Shown: positions 29,834 through 41,089, counted from the first letter of the stretch. The stretch: DNA of 64,000 bases from Neoscytalidium dimidiatum (GCA_037367355.1 CM074697.1:1550001-1614000), one strand, 5' to 3'. The notes: a model not told the origin generated them from the sequence alone. Made by a program: numbers and translations.

Positions 29834-31750
29834 TTAACCGAACAGGGCATCGCCCAGCCTGATGCTGACGGTCTTGGTCTGGACGTAGTTGTCAAGAGCA
29901 GCCTCGCCAAGCTCGCGGCCAATACCAGACTCCTTGTAACCGCCGAAGGGCAACTGGTGGTGCAGCATGTTGTAGCAATTGACCCAGACGGTACCGGCGC
30001 GAAGAGCGTTCGAGACCTCGATGGCGGTGTTCAGGTTGGTGGTGTGGACCTATATGACGCAACGGATCAGCACTTAGTCGGCGATATTTCCATATCTATC
30101 ATGGACAGGTAAGCTGTGGCGGGGCAGCAGGACCCGCCGGGCGGTGGCAACTACGGGGGAACCGGTTGGGGAAAAAGGGGCAAAGGAGAAGGAGGGGTTG
30201 GGGCAGGAGGTGGGGTATGGGGAAGAAGTATGGGGACGGTGGTGTGAGGTGGTGTGATACGGGGCAATGTTAACCGGACGACAGGAGAAACTTACAGCAG
30301 CCGCAAGACCGTAGGTAGAGTTGTTACCAATGCGGATGGCATCCTCCTTAGTCTTGAACTTGGCAATGGCGCAGACAGGGCCGAAGATCTCCTCCTGCAT
30401 AATTTTCATGTCCTCGGTGACGTTGGAGAAGATGGTGGGCTCAATGAAGTAACCCTTGTCGCCCTTGCGCTTGCCACCAGTCTCAAGAGTTGCGCCGGAG
30501 CTCTTGCCGTGCTCGATGTAGCTGTATTCAAGTCAGTCAATTGCGGGCTACCAGTGATACGTATTGTAACTTGCCTCATGATACGGTCATACTGGAGCTG
30601 AGAAACCTGAGGACCCTGGAAGGTGCCCTCGTCGAACGGGTCGCCGACAACGTTCTTGGTAGCGCGCTCCTTGAAGCGCTGGAGGAATTTGTCGTAGATG
30701 CCCTCCTGAACGTAGATGCGGGAACCAGCGCAGCAGCACTGGCCGTGGTTGAAGAAGATACCGAAGTTGACCCAAGAGATGGCGTTGTCGATATCGGCAT
30801 CTTCGAAGACGATGTTTGGCGACTTGCCACCGAGCTCGAGAGTAACCTTCTTGAGGTTGGAGCCAGCGGCGGACTTCAGAATCTGACGGCCGACAACAGT
30901 CGAACCAGTGAAAGCGACCTTGTCAATATCCATGTGCGACGCAATAGCCTGACCAGCGACCTTGCCAAAACCAGAAATGACATTGATGACACCCGGCGGG
31001 AAACCAGCCTCCTTAATCAACCTCGCGGCAACCAGCGCGGAGAGAGGAGTCTGTTCGGCGGTCTTAATGACGACAGTGTTACCAGCGGCGATAGCGGGAC
31101 CGATCTTCCATGCCCACATGAGCAGCGGGAAGTTCCAGGGGATAATCTGACCGCAAACACCAATCTACAATGCGTTGTTAGCGACCACTCGCCAGAAAAT
31201 CATGATTCCGCTGCGACTCACCGGCTCCTTCTTAATGTAGGAGAAAGTCTCCAAGTTGGTCTCGCAGACCTTGCCCTCAATCTTGTCTGCCCAACCACCG
31301 TAGTACCTCAGGGTCGCAGCGCAGTTGGCAACGTCGGCTTTGGCCATGGAGATAGACTTGCCGTTATCCAGGGATTCAACGGCGGCGAGAAGGTCACTGT
31401 TCTCCTCGAACTTGGTGGACAGATTCACCAACAGCCTGCCGCGCTCGCCGGGAGTAACTTTCCTCCACTCGCCCTCGAAGGCCTTGCGGGCAGCAGCGAC
31501 GGCGATGTCGACATCCTTCTCGGTAGCCTCGTGGACAGAGGTGATAACCTCTTCGGTGGCGGGATTGATAACCTCGAAGGTCTTGCCGTCGACGCCCTTC
31601 ACGAACTCGTTGTTGATGAAGCTGTGCGGGGTCTGGAGTAAGCGCGGGGTCGACGCAACTCAGCGTCAGGCGCAGAGGAGCGGGTACTTACAGGCCAGTC
31701 GGCTGCTCATACTTGCCGGTGTGCGGCGTCGAGAGGTGCACAGAAGTCAT
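29834..31750 (-). CDS. aldA: Aldehyde dehydrogenase (AldA type), 496 aa
   Basis: Minus strand, five exons: 31692-31750, 31222-31621, 30575-31164, 30296-30521 and 29834-30049, summing exactly to 496 codons plus stop. It oxidises acetaldehyde and other aldehydes to acids with NAD(P)+, as in ethanol use. Family marks: [32 protein letters not shown], the catalytic Glu in [12 protein letters not shown], the Cys nucleophile in [20 protein letters not shown], and the C-terminal [16 protein letters not shown]. Length is normal. Intron 3 (30522-30574) has a GC donor in a GCAAGT context; intron 4 (30050-30295) is unusually long at 246 nt with a CGACTAAG branch-like site. No N-terminal presequence is evident, so it is likely cytosolic. 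Confidence 0.95.
30522..30574 (-). other. GC-AG intron in the aldehyde dehydrogenase gene
   Basis: The intron begins GCAAGT right after ATGAG and ends AATACAG, with a TTGACTGAC branch region. It joins RIM to SYIEHGK in frame, as the family requires. No GT donor nearby works. Confidence 0.8.
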
Positions 31751-33168
31751 TTTTAGAAGGGCAGTGAGGTGTAAGTAAGCGGAAATGGGTATCAATGGAG
31801 AGGGGAAAGAGGAAGATAGACGATGAAGTCAAGCGGCTGCGGGGACGGCTGGTCTTAAGTACCGCGGCGGCATCGAGCGCACGCCAATGGCCCGACGACA
31901 CCCCGCACCCCGGTCGAGCATCGTCGAAGGCTGAGCGATGGCTAGCCCGTTGCGGCAATGTGCTGTCTCGGTCGTGAGGAATCGTGGAGCATTGGAGGGA
32001 GGGGCCCCTCGGGCGCGGGCTTGCTTTACCCCGCCTGTGGCCGCTGTCCAACCACACGCCCGCCCTGAGCGCCGGTGATTCGTCCTCTCCATCACTATTT
32101 GCAATTGCCACTCGAGCTGCTGGCCAGCGTCTCCACTCTCCGCCCACAGCCCTCCAGCGCGCCAGTGCCCGCCGTGGATGTTCCGTGAGCCTGAGTACAG
32201 CTCCGGGGCGTGAGCAGGGCGCGGTCCAAGCTCGCCCCTCGCCCACTGCCAATGACGCCAGGCCCGATAAGAGCGGAACCGTCCCGCCCACGACTCGCCA
32301 GGCCTGCAGTCGCGGAGCCCCAGGGCCCACCGCCCACTGTCGGCTTCCTTTCGAGCGAGCGCCCGGTCGGGGGGTTGGAGTTTCGGAGCTCGGCGGCGGC
32401 TGCTCCAAGGAGCTACGAGCTGCTACGTCTGCCCGTGCGGCGACGCGGCGACGCGGCTTTGGTGGGCGCGTGGCTTCAGTCTCAGCAGCTCCAACAAAAA
32501 AGAGGGCCTAAGATTTGGGGGAACCGCACACGCGGATGCGGCACCGCACTGGTGGAGGCTCGGCTGCCCATGGCTCAGCGTCGCGTCCTCGCCTGGCCGA
32601 GGCTTTTGGCCTCAGCACTGGTGCGTCTGGAGCCCCAGCGCGCTTCTCCCGTTCCTCCGCACAAATCCGCTGCCAGTCCGCCTGCCGTCATGCTCCCCAC
32701 AAACGTCCGCACCCCGGTATCCGCCGCACCAGGGGGTGCGCCTCAACAACTGCACGTCCACCATCACGCCCTCTGGATCAGCGGACGCGCTCATCCGAGC
32801 CGCCCAGCCTCACAATCCGCCCGCCTGGGTTCCGCGAGGATGCTAGTCGCCGTGATCATCACGCTTTGCTATTATAAGCTTCTATCAATTGCTTGGACTT
32901 TGCCCAGCCACAGCTTCGTCCTGCCAAAGAGAGGCACAGCAGCCTGTGACTGCTCGAAAAGAGAACGCCCCCCCGGCCCCATAGAGAAAGCAATCTGCCC
33001 GTCGAAAGTCCCTTTCCGCAGTTCAGTTTTAGTACAGCCCGAGAAGATAACCGCCACTACCGTAAGGCCGACACTGTGGGTACCGAACCTCCAGGCCCCT
33101 TCCTGACTCGTTCCGCAATTTATGATCGCCCCCGACTGCACGTGGTGCATGTGAATTCCAGATTCCGT
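31751..33168. other. Spacer between aldA and the Yra1-like gene
   Basis: 1.4 kb, very GC-rich, with long overlapping frames on both strands that have no recognisable motif. The first 400-500 bases should contain the aldA promoter; the right end holds the 3' UTR of the minus-strand Yra1-like gene. Confidence 0.4.
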
Positions 33169-35164
33169 TTACTGAACACGTTTTGTCAGCCCACAGCCCC
33201 GCCAAGCAATCGTGCCAAGCCACGGAAGCAGGGGTACTTACCATAACCTCGTCTTCCATCTGATCACCACCGTTGGCCACAGCTTGGACGGCTCCGCCGT
33301 TAGTTGCCATCGCAGTGTCGCCATCACCACCGGCTCCGTTGCCCGCCTCGAAATAGTCCTGCATCTCCGCATCGAGCTCCTCCGCAGTCTTCGGCTTGGG
33401 CTTGTTAGCGTTCTTTCCACGGCGCTTCTTGCCAGCCTTGCCAGCAGCAGCCTTTGTCTGGGTAGCCGGCTTGGGCTGAGCCTTCGCGGCGTTCTTCGGT
33501 TGCTTCCTACCTATCGTTAGGAAACTGCCTGCTTGGATGTGAAAGGAGACTTACTCGACACGCTCATTGAGTGGCTTAGGCGCCGTCGGGGCGGGAATGT
33601 CAGAGGCTCCGACGATGACCTCGACCTGACATGTTTTAGTATCACGGTACAACAAAAGAATCCCATCGCACTTACCCTCATGGGCTTATTGTCGACCTTC
33701 AGGCCATTGTGAGCCGCAGCAGCCTCGGCGGCAGCAGTTGCCTTGGAGAAAATGACTGTAGCGACACCACGGCTTTGACCATTAGGACCATAGGTGAGAA
33801 GAACCTTCTTGACGGGCCCAACGCTCTTCGCGAAGTACTCCTATAATGAGAGCAGGCAATTAGTCGACTGTTGAATAAAACCATCTCCAAATCCCACAAC
33901 GAGCCTTAATACGGGAGACGGAAAGCGGCTGGTCGACGATCATGTCCGGAACCAAAAACGACCATCACAATGAATATCAGAGAGCAGCATCGGTTCAGCG
34001 AGCAAGCAGTGAATGTTAGTAATGAGTAGCTTCGTGCATTGGTCGTTTCGGATGACACAGGCCCAGCGGTTGTTGTTGCCAAACGGGAGTCCAGAATCAA
34101 AGCCGCATCCACTCTCGGAGTCCGGAGTAATTCGCAAAAGGGATTTTCTGATGTGTCCAGGAGATGCCAGGAATTCATGTCTTTCGCCCTTCTCTTACTG
34201 TGCCTGCATTTTACGCCTTTACTCAAAGAGTAGAGCTTGGAGGATTGAAGGGAATGCCCAGATCCCACGAAAGCGGAAGTGTCGGAAAGACTCAAAAGTA
34301 ATGTTTCATCCCGGCCGATGTGTCTCGAACGACCTTTGCCTCGCCGACTAAGGTTTGGGGCGATTTCCAGGCATGTCGTTGGTTGCGCTGATGCTCGTAG
34401 GGTAGCTGTCTGGGTAGCTCATAATGCTGTGCTGTGCTGCTTCACTGCTGTGCTCGCTGACACCAATGCTGCCACGACACGGTGCCTGCGTCTTGGCGTA
34501 GTACGATTAAGAAATACCCGTGTAGGTAAATCTCCAAGCCATCACTCTACAGTCCGCACCAAGTCCGGCTCAGCTGCTTGCCAGGCAGTCTTACGGCTTC
34601 GAACTGGTATTGTTGCGAGACGTCTAACGTGCGATCAATCCCAATGCGTGCATCAAGCTCATTGACAAAGCGAGCAAGAGCATGCGGGAGATCCGCCTTG
34701 TTGGAGTGAGGTCGACCAGCGTATCCTTGAATATGTTTGGAGAGTGCCACGCGCCCCAGAGAGGCTCAAGAGGAAGTTTGCGAGGATCGTGCGTCTCAAA
34801 AGAAACGGCGATAGAAGTCCAAGGCTAAGCGGCCTTCGCGCTCAACATACCTTAATCTGAGGCTCAGTCACATCGTGAGGCTGTCGCGTGTTAGCCGAGG
34901 CTCGTGACATGGGAAGGGAAGGCCACCTACCAAGTTGCTGACCAAGATCTTGCTGTCTCCATGTGCCTTGGGAGCAGGTCCAGTGGGAACGTTGGCCTTC
35001 GCGGCAGCCTTCGGGGCCTTGGTGTTCTTCTTGACACCGCCGACGGGAGCAGTAGCAGTGGCGCCCTTTCCACCGGCAACGCGGCGAGCACCGGGACGGG
35101 CACGGGTGGCGCGCTTATTGGCCTTGAGGATCTCGTCAAGAGACTGGTTGAGCTTGTCGGACAT
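33169..35164 (-). CDS. yra1: mRNA export adaptor Yra1/ALY/Mlo3, 255 aa
   Basis: Minus strand from ATG 35164: coding exons 34931-35164, 34851-34880 (30 nt), 33676-33840, 33555-33625, 33242-33506, and a last exon whose coding part is only the TAA at 33169-33171. The N terminus has the UAP56-binding motif KLNQSLDEILKANKRATR, then an Arg/Gly/Ala-rich region. The RRM runs from about 71 (SKILVSNL) through EYFAKSVGPVKKVLLTYG and SRGVATVIF to PMRVEVIVG. The tail has a second UAP56-type motif, TAEELDAEMQDYF. The family couples splicing and export by handing mRNA to Mex67. A 1,010-nt intron (33841-34850) interrupts the RRM after residue 88. In S. cerevisiae YRA1 a long intron supports autoregulation; a similar role here is inference. 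Confidence 0.9.
33841..34850 (-). other. Unusually long (1,010 nt) intron in the Yra1-like gene
   Basis: Donor GTATGT after IK codon 88 and acceptor CATTATAG with a GACTAATTG branch site. Other introns in this window are mostly 46-70 nt, so this is roughly 15-20 times the usual length. It contains no complete conserved gene on either strand. Confidence 0.8.
33905..33928 (-). other. Possible alternative 24-nt exon in the Yra1-like gene
   Basis: On the minus strand an AG acceptor (GTCGACCAG) is followed by 24 nt encoding PLSVSRIK, then AAG before GCTCGT, a possible GC donor. This would be phase 0 on both sides and would replace the constitutive PHDVTEPQIK exon at the same RRM position (NL-P...IK-EYF). 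The following 64 nt to 33841 have the length and branch site of a normal intron here. The donor is weak, so this is a hypothesis. Confidence 0.35.
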
Positions 35165-35727
35165 CTTGGCTAAAGAACGATGATGTTGCAAGCGTTCGTT
35201 TGTGTATGAGCTGGGCAAAGAACGGTGACGTGGGTGATCAACCAGGAGCAAAGCGTCTCGAAGTCGAGAAGCTTTGAATGGAGGCGCAAGGAGAGTGGAA
35301 GCGGAATCAGTCGCGTCGGCAGCGGCGACTCGCTTCAGGTGTGAGAGTGTTGTGGAAGGCGCGTTCCTGTGCAGAGCCTGGGAGTCAGGCAGGGCTTTCG
35401 CACGGAGAGGCGGCGCGCGCTGGTCGGGCGTGGCAAGAAGGAGGATATGGCTTGAGCAGCGGACGGCGGTGCAGTTCGCAATCGCAAGAGCGTGGAGTGG
35501 GCTGGAGATGAAGCGACGTGGCTTTGTAGGTCGCGATGATGGTTGTTGTGGAGTGAGGGCGAGGCAGAAGGAAGGGAGCAGGCGGCCTACATAGGATTCC
35601 AGCCCGCCCGCCGGCCGCGACGCGCTGGCAGCTGTGCACGGACCCACACCAGCCCCAACTGATATCACTTCCGCTACCGCCTCGCGCTGGCTCATCCCAC
35701 GACGCGCCCGAAAAATGGACTGATGCC
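35165..35727. promoter_or_regulatory. Divergent promoter region YRA1-like / VPS11
   Basis: A 563-bp spacer between divergent start codons serving both genes. GC-rich, with no clear TATA box. No coding signal is seen. Confidence 0.45.
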
Positions 35728-38700
35728 ATGGCTTTTGCGGGGGTATGTGCCATCGCAAGCTCTAGGAGTCTCACATCCTGACGTCTATACAGTGGAAACC
35801 GTTCAAGTTCTTCGACGTCTCCCAGGTCAAGCTCCCGGACGCCGAGAGCGCATCACTCTTCGAAGTACCCGACCCGCACCCCACCCTACTATTGTCGTCC
35901 TGACCTGTCTATAGCACAGCAACATTACCAGCGTTGCCTCTGGCTCCGACAACGTCTTCCTTGGTAGTCAAGATGGCGTCGTCCGTATCATCTCAAGCGC
36001 CTTCAAGGTTGTCCGCGAGTTCCAGGCCCACGAAGTCGGCTCCATCAGATACATGAAGCAAGTACAGGGCACGTCCTTACTCGTGACGATTGCCGAGGAC
36101 CTCTCTAGCGAGCCGACATTGAAGGTCTGGGCTCTGGACAAGTTGGAAAAGAAGACGGGCATTCCCCGCTGTCAATCCACCCTCACCATTCACAATGGCC
36201 GGAAGCAGTTTCCTGTGAGTTATCACGCTTCCTGATAAGCCGGCATTGGCTCATAATCTTCAGGTTACTGCATTCGCAGCGACGGAAGACCTTTCCCAAC
36301 TTGCCGTTGGCTTTGGCAATGGTGCCGTCACTGTGGTTAGAGGGGACCTAATCCATGACCGAGGCGCACGCCAACGGACCGTGTTCGAGTCGGAGGAGCC
36401 GATCACGGGCATCACTTTCCGAGAGGGTAGCATCACAACGCTCTACATCGCCACAACTGGCCGGATATCTACGCTGGTCATATCAGGGAGAGGGCAAGGG
36501 CAGCCTGCTCGGACGTTGGACGAAACAGGCTGCGGAGTTGATTGCATGACTGTCGATAAGGCGACTGGCGATGTGATCGTTGCCCGTGATGATGGCCTCT
36601 ACAGCTATGGTCTTAGCGGAAGGCGCGCTTTCTACGCTTATGAAGGTGCCAAGAAGATGGTTAGCACATACAAGGACTACACCGCTGTTGTGTCCCCTCC
36701 AAAAGCGAACACGATCACACGCGCTGTACGCGCCTTCGGCAGCAGTGCCGCGGACGATCTGTTTTCTACGTCAAGTTTCACCATACTAGACACCGACCTG
36801 AGGATTATCGCCCACCAAGAAGCTCTGTCATCTGGTGTGCAGGCTGTATTCGTCGAATGGGGTGACTTATTCGTGCTCACCCAAGATGGGAAGGTACGTC
36901 AATCCCGAACAGTTTCTCGATAGAGCTTCGACTGAAAAATGGGCAGCTCTTGCGATACCGTGAAAAATCATTCCAACAAAAGCTTGAGCTTGTTTACCAG
37001 CGGAACCTTTATGTTCTTGCGATCAACATGGCTCAGAAGGCTGGCGTCGACAAGGCAACCCAGAACGTCATTCTCCGGAGATACGGTGATCACTTGTATC
37101 AAAAAGGCGACTATGATACTGCCATGCAGCAATACCTCAAGGCCATTGACAACACCGAGCCCTCCCAAGTCATTCGAAAGGTAACATTTAGCAGTTCAAT
37201 CTACGTTCTTAAGCTTATTATACACAGTTTCTCGACACGCAACGGATTCATAATCTTATTGAGTACCTTGAGGAGCTTCACGAGCATCAGAAAGCGACTC
37301 CAGATCACACGACTCTATTACTGAATTGCTATGCGAAACTCAAAGACGTTGACAAGCTTGAGGCATTCCTCAGGATGCCAGGGGATCCTAAATTTGACCT
37401 GGACACTGCCATCACGATGTGCCGGCAGGGTGGCTACTTCGACCAGGCGGCTTTTCTGGCACGGAAACACAATGAGCACGAGCTGGTGGTTGACATATTG
37501 ATCGAGGATTCCAAAAGATACGCAGAAGCACTTGCATATATTTGGCGCTTGGAACCTGAGACCGTATGCACCCATTGTTTTCCCCTTTTCGAGAGTTTTC
37601 ATTGCTAACTTGAAGCAGGCCTACCAAAACTTCATGAAATATGCTACAGTGTTGCTTGAACATTGTCCGAAAGACACTACGCAAATCTTTATTGATTACT
37701 ACACCGGTCACTTCCGTCCGAAGAAAGATGCTGTCGTCATTCCAAATGCGCCAGCAACTCAAGGCATGGGAATCGTCAGCAACGCCACTACCGCTGTTCA
37801 AAACCTCGCTGCTCTTCTCCCTTTGCCTTATATGAACGTGAATGCGATCAGCTCCCCAGGTTCCGGCGACCAGAAAACAACGGCAAGCCAAGCACAAATT
37901 GTCGAGACCGCGGTCGACGAAGACCCAACGGAATACAAGGTCCCAAAACCTCGCACGGCCTTCTCATCATTTGTTGATCACCCCAACGAGTTCATCATCT
38001 TCCTGGAAGCTTGCAAGAATTCGCAGGATATCAGCGAGGAAGATAAGGTTGATGTCTACACCACTCTATTTGAAATGTACTTGCACACCGCAGCGAGTAC
38101 AAGGGACGGCGACAAAGAGGAATGGGAGAGCAAAGCGAAGAAGCTCGTGGAAGGCAAAGATGTGAGTAATTACGAGTATTTTGTATTATACATGGTGCTG
38201 ACTATTGACAGATTCCGATTGACAACTCGAATGTGCTTCTTCTTTCGGAGCTGACGAACTTCAAAGATGGAACAATTCTGGTTAGAGAACAACAAGGCCT
38301 TCGCGCGGACATTTTCCGGGCCTATACATCCGCCAAGGATACCCCGGGCGCTATCAAAGCGCTCCGGAAATATGGCCCAGAGGACCCTGCACTCTACCCT
38401 GCCGCGCTCGCCTACTTCACCTCTTCGCCCGCGATTTTAGAAGAAGCTGGTGACGAACTCGATGCCGTGCTCCGCAAAATCGACGAGGATGGACTTATGG
38501 CCCCGCTTCAAGTCATTCAGACACTTAGCGCCAACGGCGTCGCCACTATGGGCATGATTAAGAAGTACCTAGCCACGACCATCGACCGTGAACGCCGCGA
38601 AATCAGCAACAACCGCAAGATGATCCAGACTTTCAGTGCCGACACCGCGACCAAGAAGCAGGAGCTAGAGGCACTCAACTCGAAACCCATTGCTTTCACA

Positions 38701-39009
38701 TCCACGCGCTGCCAATCTTGCGGCGGCGGTCTCGACCAACCAACCGTTCATTTCATGTGCAACCATAGCTTCCATCAACGCTGTCTGAATGTTGATTCAG
38801 AGCGTGACATTGAGGATCCAATGAGCGGAGTAGAGTGCCCAATATGCGCGCCGCAGAATGCGACGATCAAAGCGATCAAGAAGGCGCAGGAGGAGAGCGC
38901 GGAGAGACATGATATCTTCTTGGACGCGCTAGGGAGAAGTAGAGATAAGTTTGGGACTGTCAGTGAGTGGTTTGGAAGAGGTGTCATGAGTGCAGTCGCT
39001 TCCGAGTAG
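35728..39009 (+). CDS. vps11: Vacuolar sorting protein Vps11 (HOPS/CORVET subunit), 975 aa
   Basis: Eight exons: 35728-35742, 35793-35864, 35915-36214, 36264-36893, 36947-37180, 37228-37563, 37619-38161 and 38212-39009; every intron is phase 0 and 47-55 nt long. The N terminus WKPFKFFDVSQVKLP and SNITSVASGSDNVFLGSQDG start a beta-propeller (to about residue 330). The middle has the Vps11 block LLRYREKSFQQKLELVYQR and helical clathrin-repeat-like segments (QNFMKYATVLLEHCPKDT). The C terminus is a RING-H2 finger from about residue 877: CQSC, CNHSFHQRC and CPIC. Vps11 is a core of both tethering complexes and is needed for endosome/vacuole fusion. Length fits the family. The first exon encodes only MAFAG. 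Confidence 0.96.
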
Positions 39010-39395
39010 TTGGTGCTGATGGTTGAACCCCTGTGGAAAGATGTAAGATACCAAATGTACGTACAGCTTCCTGCAATGTTCTACTACTCATCAGATAATA
39101 TTCAATTTCATGAACTTCATGTATATTCTTAGTGCTTCATGAAAGATGGAAAGGAAGAGAAGATGGCGAGATAGATTAAAGATACTGTATCTATCTTCTT
39201 CATCAGGCTCTGGGTGAGACAGGCAACACCTCAGCTCTCTATCAACGAGTTCAATAACCGCCGCATCAATACCTCTCCACCCAATGAATCATGCACGCGC
39301 GCTAAATCAGGAGGTAGGAATAGCCTAGAGCTCCTCGTAGTTTTCCAATGTTGTCAAAGACGTCCCGGCTCACAGAGGTGCTTTTGCACAATCCA
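39010..39395. other. Spacer between convergent VPS11 and Myb-like genes
   Basis: 386 bp of AT-richer sequence with ATTCTTAG and TAGATTAAAG-like stretches, likely both 3' UTRs. No gene is seen. Confidence 0.4.
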
Positions 39396-40163
39396 TCAAA
39401 CGTACTCGTCCCACATCGTCGGAATATCCTCGAACATCACACTGCCCTGATCTTCATCTTTCACCTCATCCTTGATCTCCTCCTTGACCCCTTCCTTAAC
39501 CTCTTCTACAATCTCTTCCTTAACCGCCTGCTTAACCTCATCCTCGATCTCCTCCTTTACGTCCTCTCCCACGCTAAGCTCCTTGTGGTCCTCCTGATTC
39601 AACTGCAGACGCATGGGTATATCATCCTCATTCATCTCCTCCCTCAGAGTCTCCATCCCCTCTTCGTTCTTCACACTCTCTTCGATCTCCGCATCGTCTC
39701 CAGCCCTCATCCTATCCTCTACTCTGGCCTTGCTCCTCGGCCTTCCCTTCTCATCCACGCCACGCTCGTGCTCCTTCTTATTCTTCTTCTTCTTCACCAC
39801 CAATTCTTCCTCATCATCATCATCATCATCATCATCGCCATTCTCCTCGTCCATCTTCCCCATCCTCCTTTTCCCGCCAGCCTTCGCGGCCCGTGGCTTT
39901 CCTCGACCTCCTCCGGTACTGGCACTGGCACCGGCACTACCACTAGCACCAGGGCCAGCGCCAGTAGCGGGAGAAGAAGGCACGTCACGAGTAGTTGACT
40001 CGTTGGCTTCCATCGCCTTACGAAAGCGCGAGAAGCGCATGCGGGCAGCATGGCCGTTGCTGATGCTGTTCTCGGCGGCGACGCGGTTCCAGTCGATGTA
40101 CTTGAGATCGAGCTGCTTGAGCATCGCGAACATGAATCCCGCGTTCTGCTTGTCGGACGGCAT
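39396..40163 (-). CDS. Myb-like DNA-binding protein with acidic repeat tail, 255 aa
   Basis: An intronless minus-strand gene from ATG 40163. Residues about 8-50 (FMFAMLKQLDLKYIDWNRVA then ARMRFSRFRKAM) match the fungal Myb_DNA-bind_8-type domain, in which helix 3 recognises DNA. Then come a Gly/Ala-rich linker with an AT-hook-like GRGKPRAAK, a polyaspartate run from a CAT/GAT triplet repeat, a basic patch VVKKKKNKK that may be a nuclear signal, and a highly charged C terminus. That tail holds three perfect-length 12-residue repeats beginning VKEEI. The antisense strand is also open but is Ser/Phe-rich nonsense created by the repeats. A transcription or chromatin role is inferred from the Myb domain. 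Confidence 0.8.
   Translation of the reverse strand: MPSDKQNAGFMFAMLKQLDLKYIDWNRVAAENSISNGHAARMRFSRFRKAMEANESTTRDVPSSPATGAGPGASGSAGASASTGGGRGKPRAAKAGGKRRMGKMDEENGDDDDDDDDEEELVVKKKKNKKEHERGVDEKGRPRSKARVEDRMRAGDDAEIEESVKNEEGMETLREEMNEDDIPMRLQLNQEDHKELSVGEDVKEEIEDEVKQAVKEEIVEEVKEGVKEEIKDEVKDEDQGSVMFEDIPTMWDEYV
39453..39560 (-). repeat. Three tandem 36-bp (12-codon) repeats
   Basis: Exactly 108 bp encode three units, VKEEIEDEVKQA, VKEEIVEEVKEG and VKEEIKDEVKDE. Positions 1-5 are invariant and position 9-10 is always VK. VKEE and IKDE fit the psi-K-x-E sumoylation consensus. Confidence 0.85.
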
Positions 40164-41089
40164 GGCGGGCGATGCCGGCGCGCTGGGAACTGCTGGAACG
40201 AGCGGAGGGTCGCGGTGTGCGGAACGTGCGCGTTGGGAAAGACGAAAGAAGGTCTTTCGCTGGAATTTTTAACGCCAATCGTGATAGTGTTTGGTGACCA
40301 AGATGGGGAGCGGAATGGCATGAGCGGCTGCGAGCTGTCTAGTGTGCTCGATAACAAAGGGAAGAAGGCGATTCAGTAGAGCAAACGGCGGAAAACGCAA
40401 GGTGGGACCAGGAGTTTCCAGCATCGTCCATACTTCTTTCATCTGAGCGTGGTAGTAAAGAAAAAAAAAAAAATCTCTTTGAAGTCTTGTTTGTCTGTCT
40501 GATCTATTTGCTAAATGGTCCCGTGTTGTGAGCGCCTTGTTTCACGCACTGTCCTGTCTCGGTAGGCGGTGGTCGATTTCGCCCGCGAAGGTACGGACAA
40601 TGAAGCGCAACCCGCATTGCGATCGCAGCCATTGGATACCGCAACGCCTTCCACATTGGGCCTACACTGCAGCAGATCGTTCCCCGTGATGCTACGGAGA
40701 TCTTGCATTAGTAGCAGATCCCGTCTACCATCTTCGGTTAGGTTGGAGCGGAGCAGACCATCAGGGTGCTTTCTTTAAACGGACGTCCTTACAATTGCAC
40801 AGCAAGCTGTAAGCATACAAAGATGTTCAAATAAGGACACACCGCTTGGGATTGCCAGGTGAGAATGGCGAAATGAGGGCTGTTGACTAATTGCGGATGT
40901 TTGAATCACTCGGCACGGAAGAAGAAAGCCCGTCCTAGAAACTAATACTTCTTTCTTTTGTGAAGGCACGCATTCTGCGCCTCGCCTATATGTACGAATT
41001 ACAGTAGATATCTGTACAACCGAAAATTTCCACGAGTACCTTCCTAGTCTCGTACCATTCATGCACACCTCAAAGGATCAATGGGCCGC
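40164..41089. other. Spacer between Myb-like gene and metalloprotease
   Basis: 926 bp; contains an A-tract (40459-40472). The left half is the probable Myb-gene promoter and the right half the protease 3' flank. No gene is supported. Confidence 0.4.

Noticed and set aside
30490..31641. 383-codon plus-strand frame antisense to aldA
   Set aside because: Shadow; crosses aldA introns and has no motif.
31707..33106. Long frames on both strands between aldA and the Yra1-like gene
   Set aside because: GC-driven, Arg/Pro/Ala-rich, no conserved pattern.
39348..40272. Plus-strand Leu/Ser-rich frames over the Myb-like gene
   Set aside because: Complement of the Lys/Glu repeats and poly-Asp run; the Myb domain is on the minus strand.
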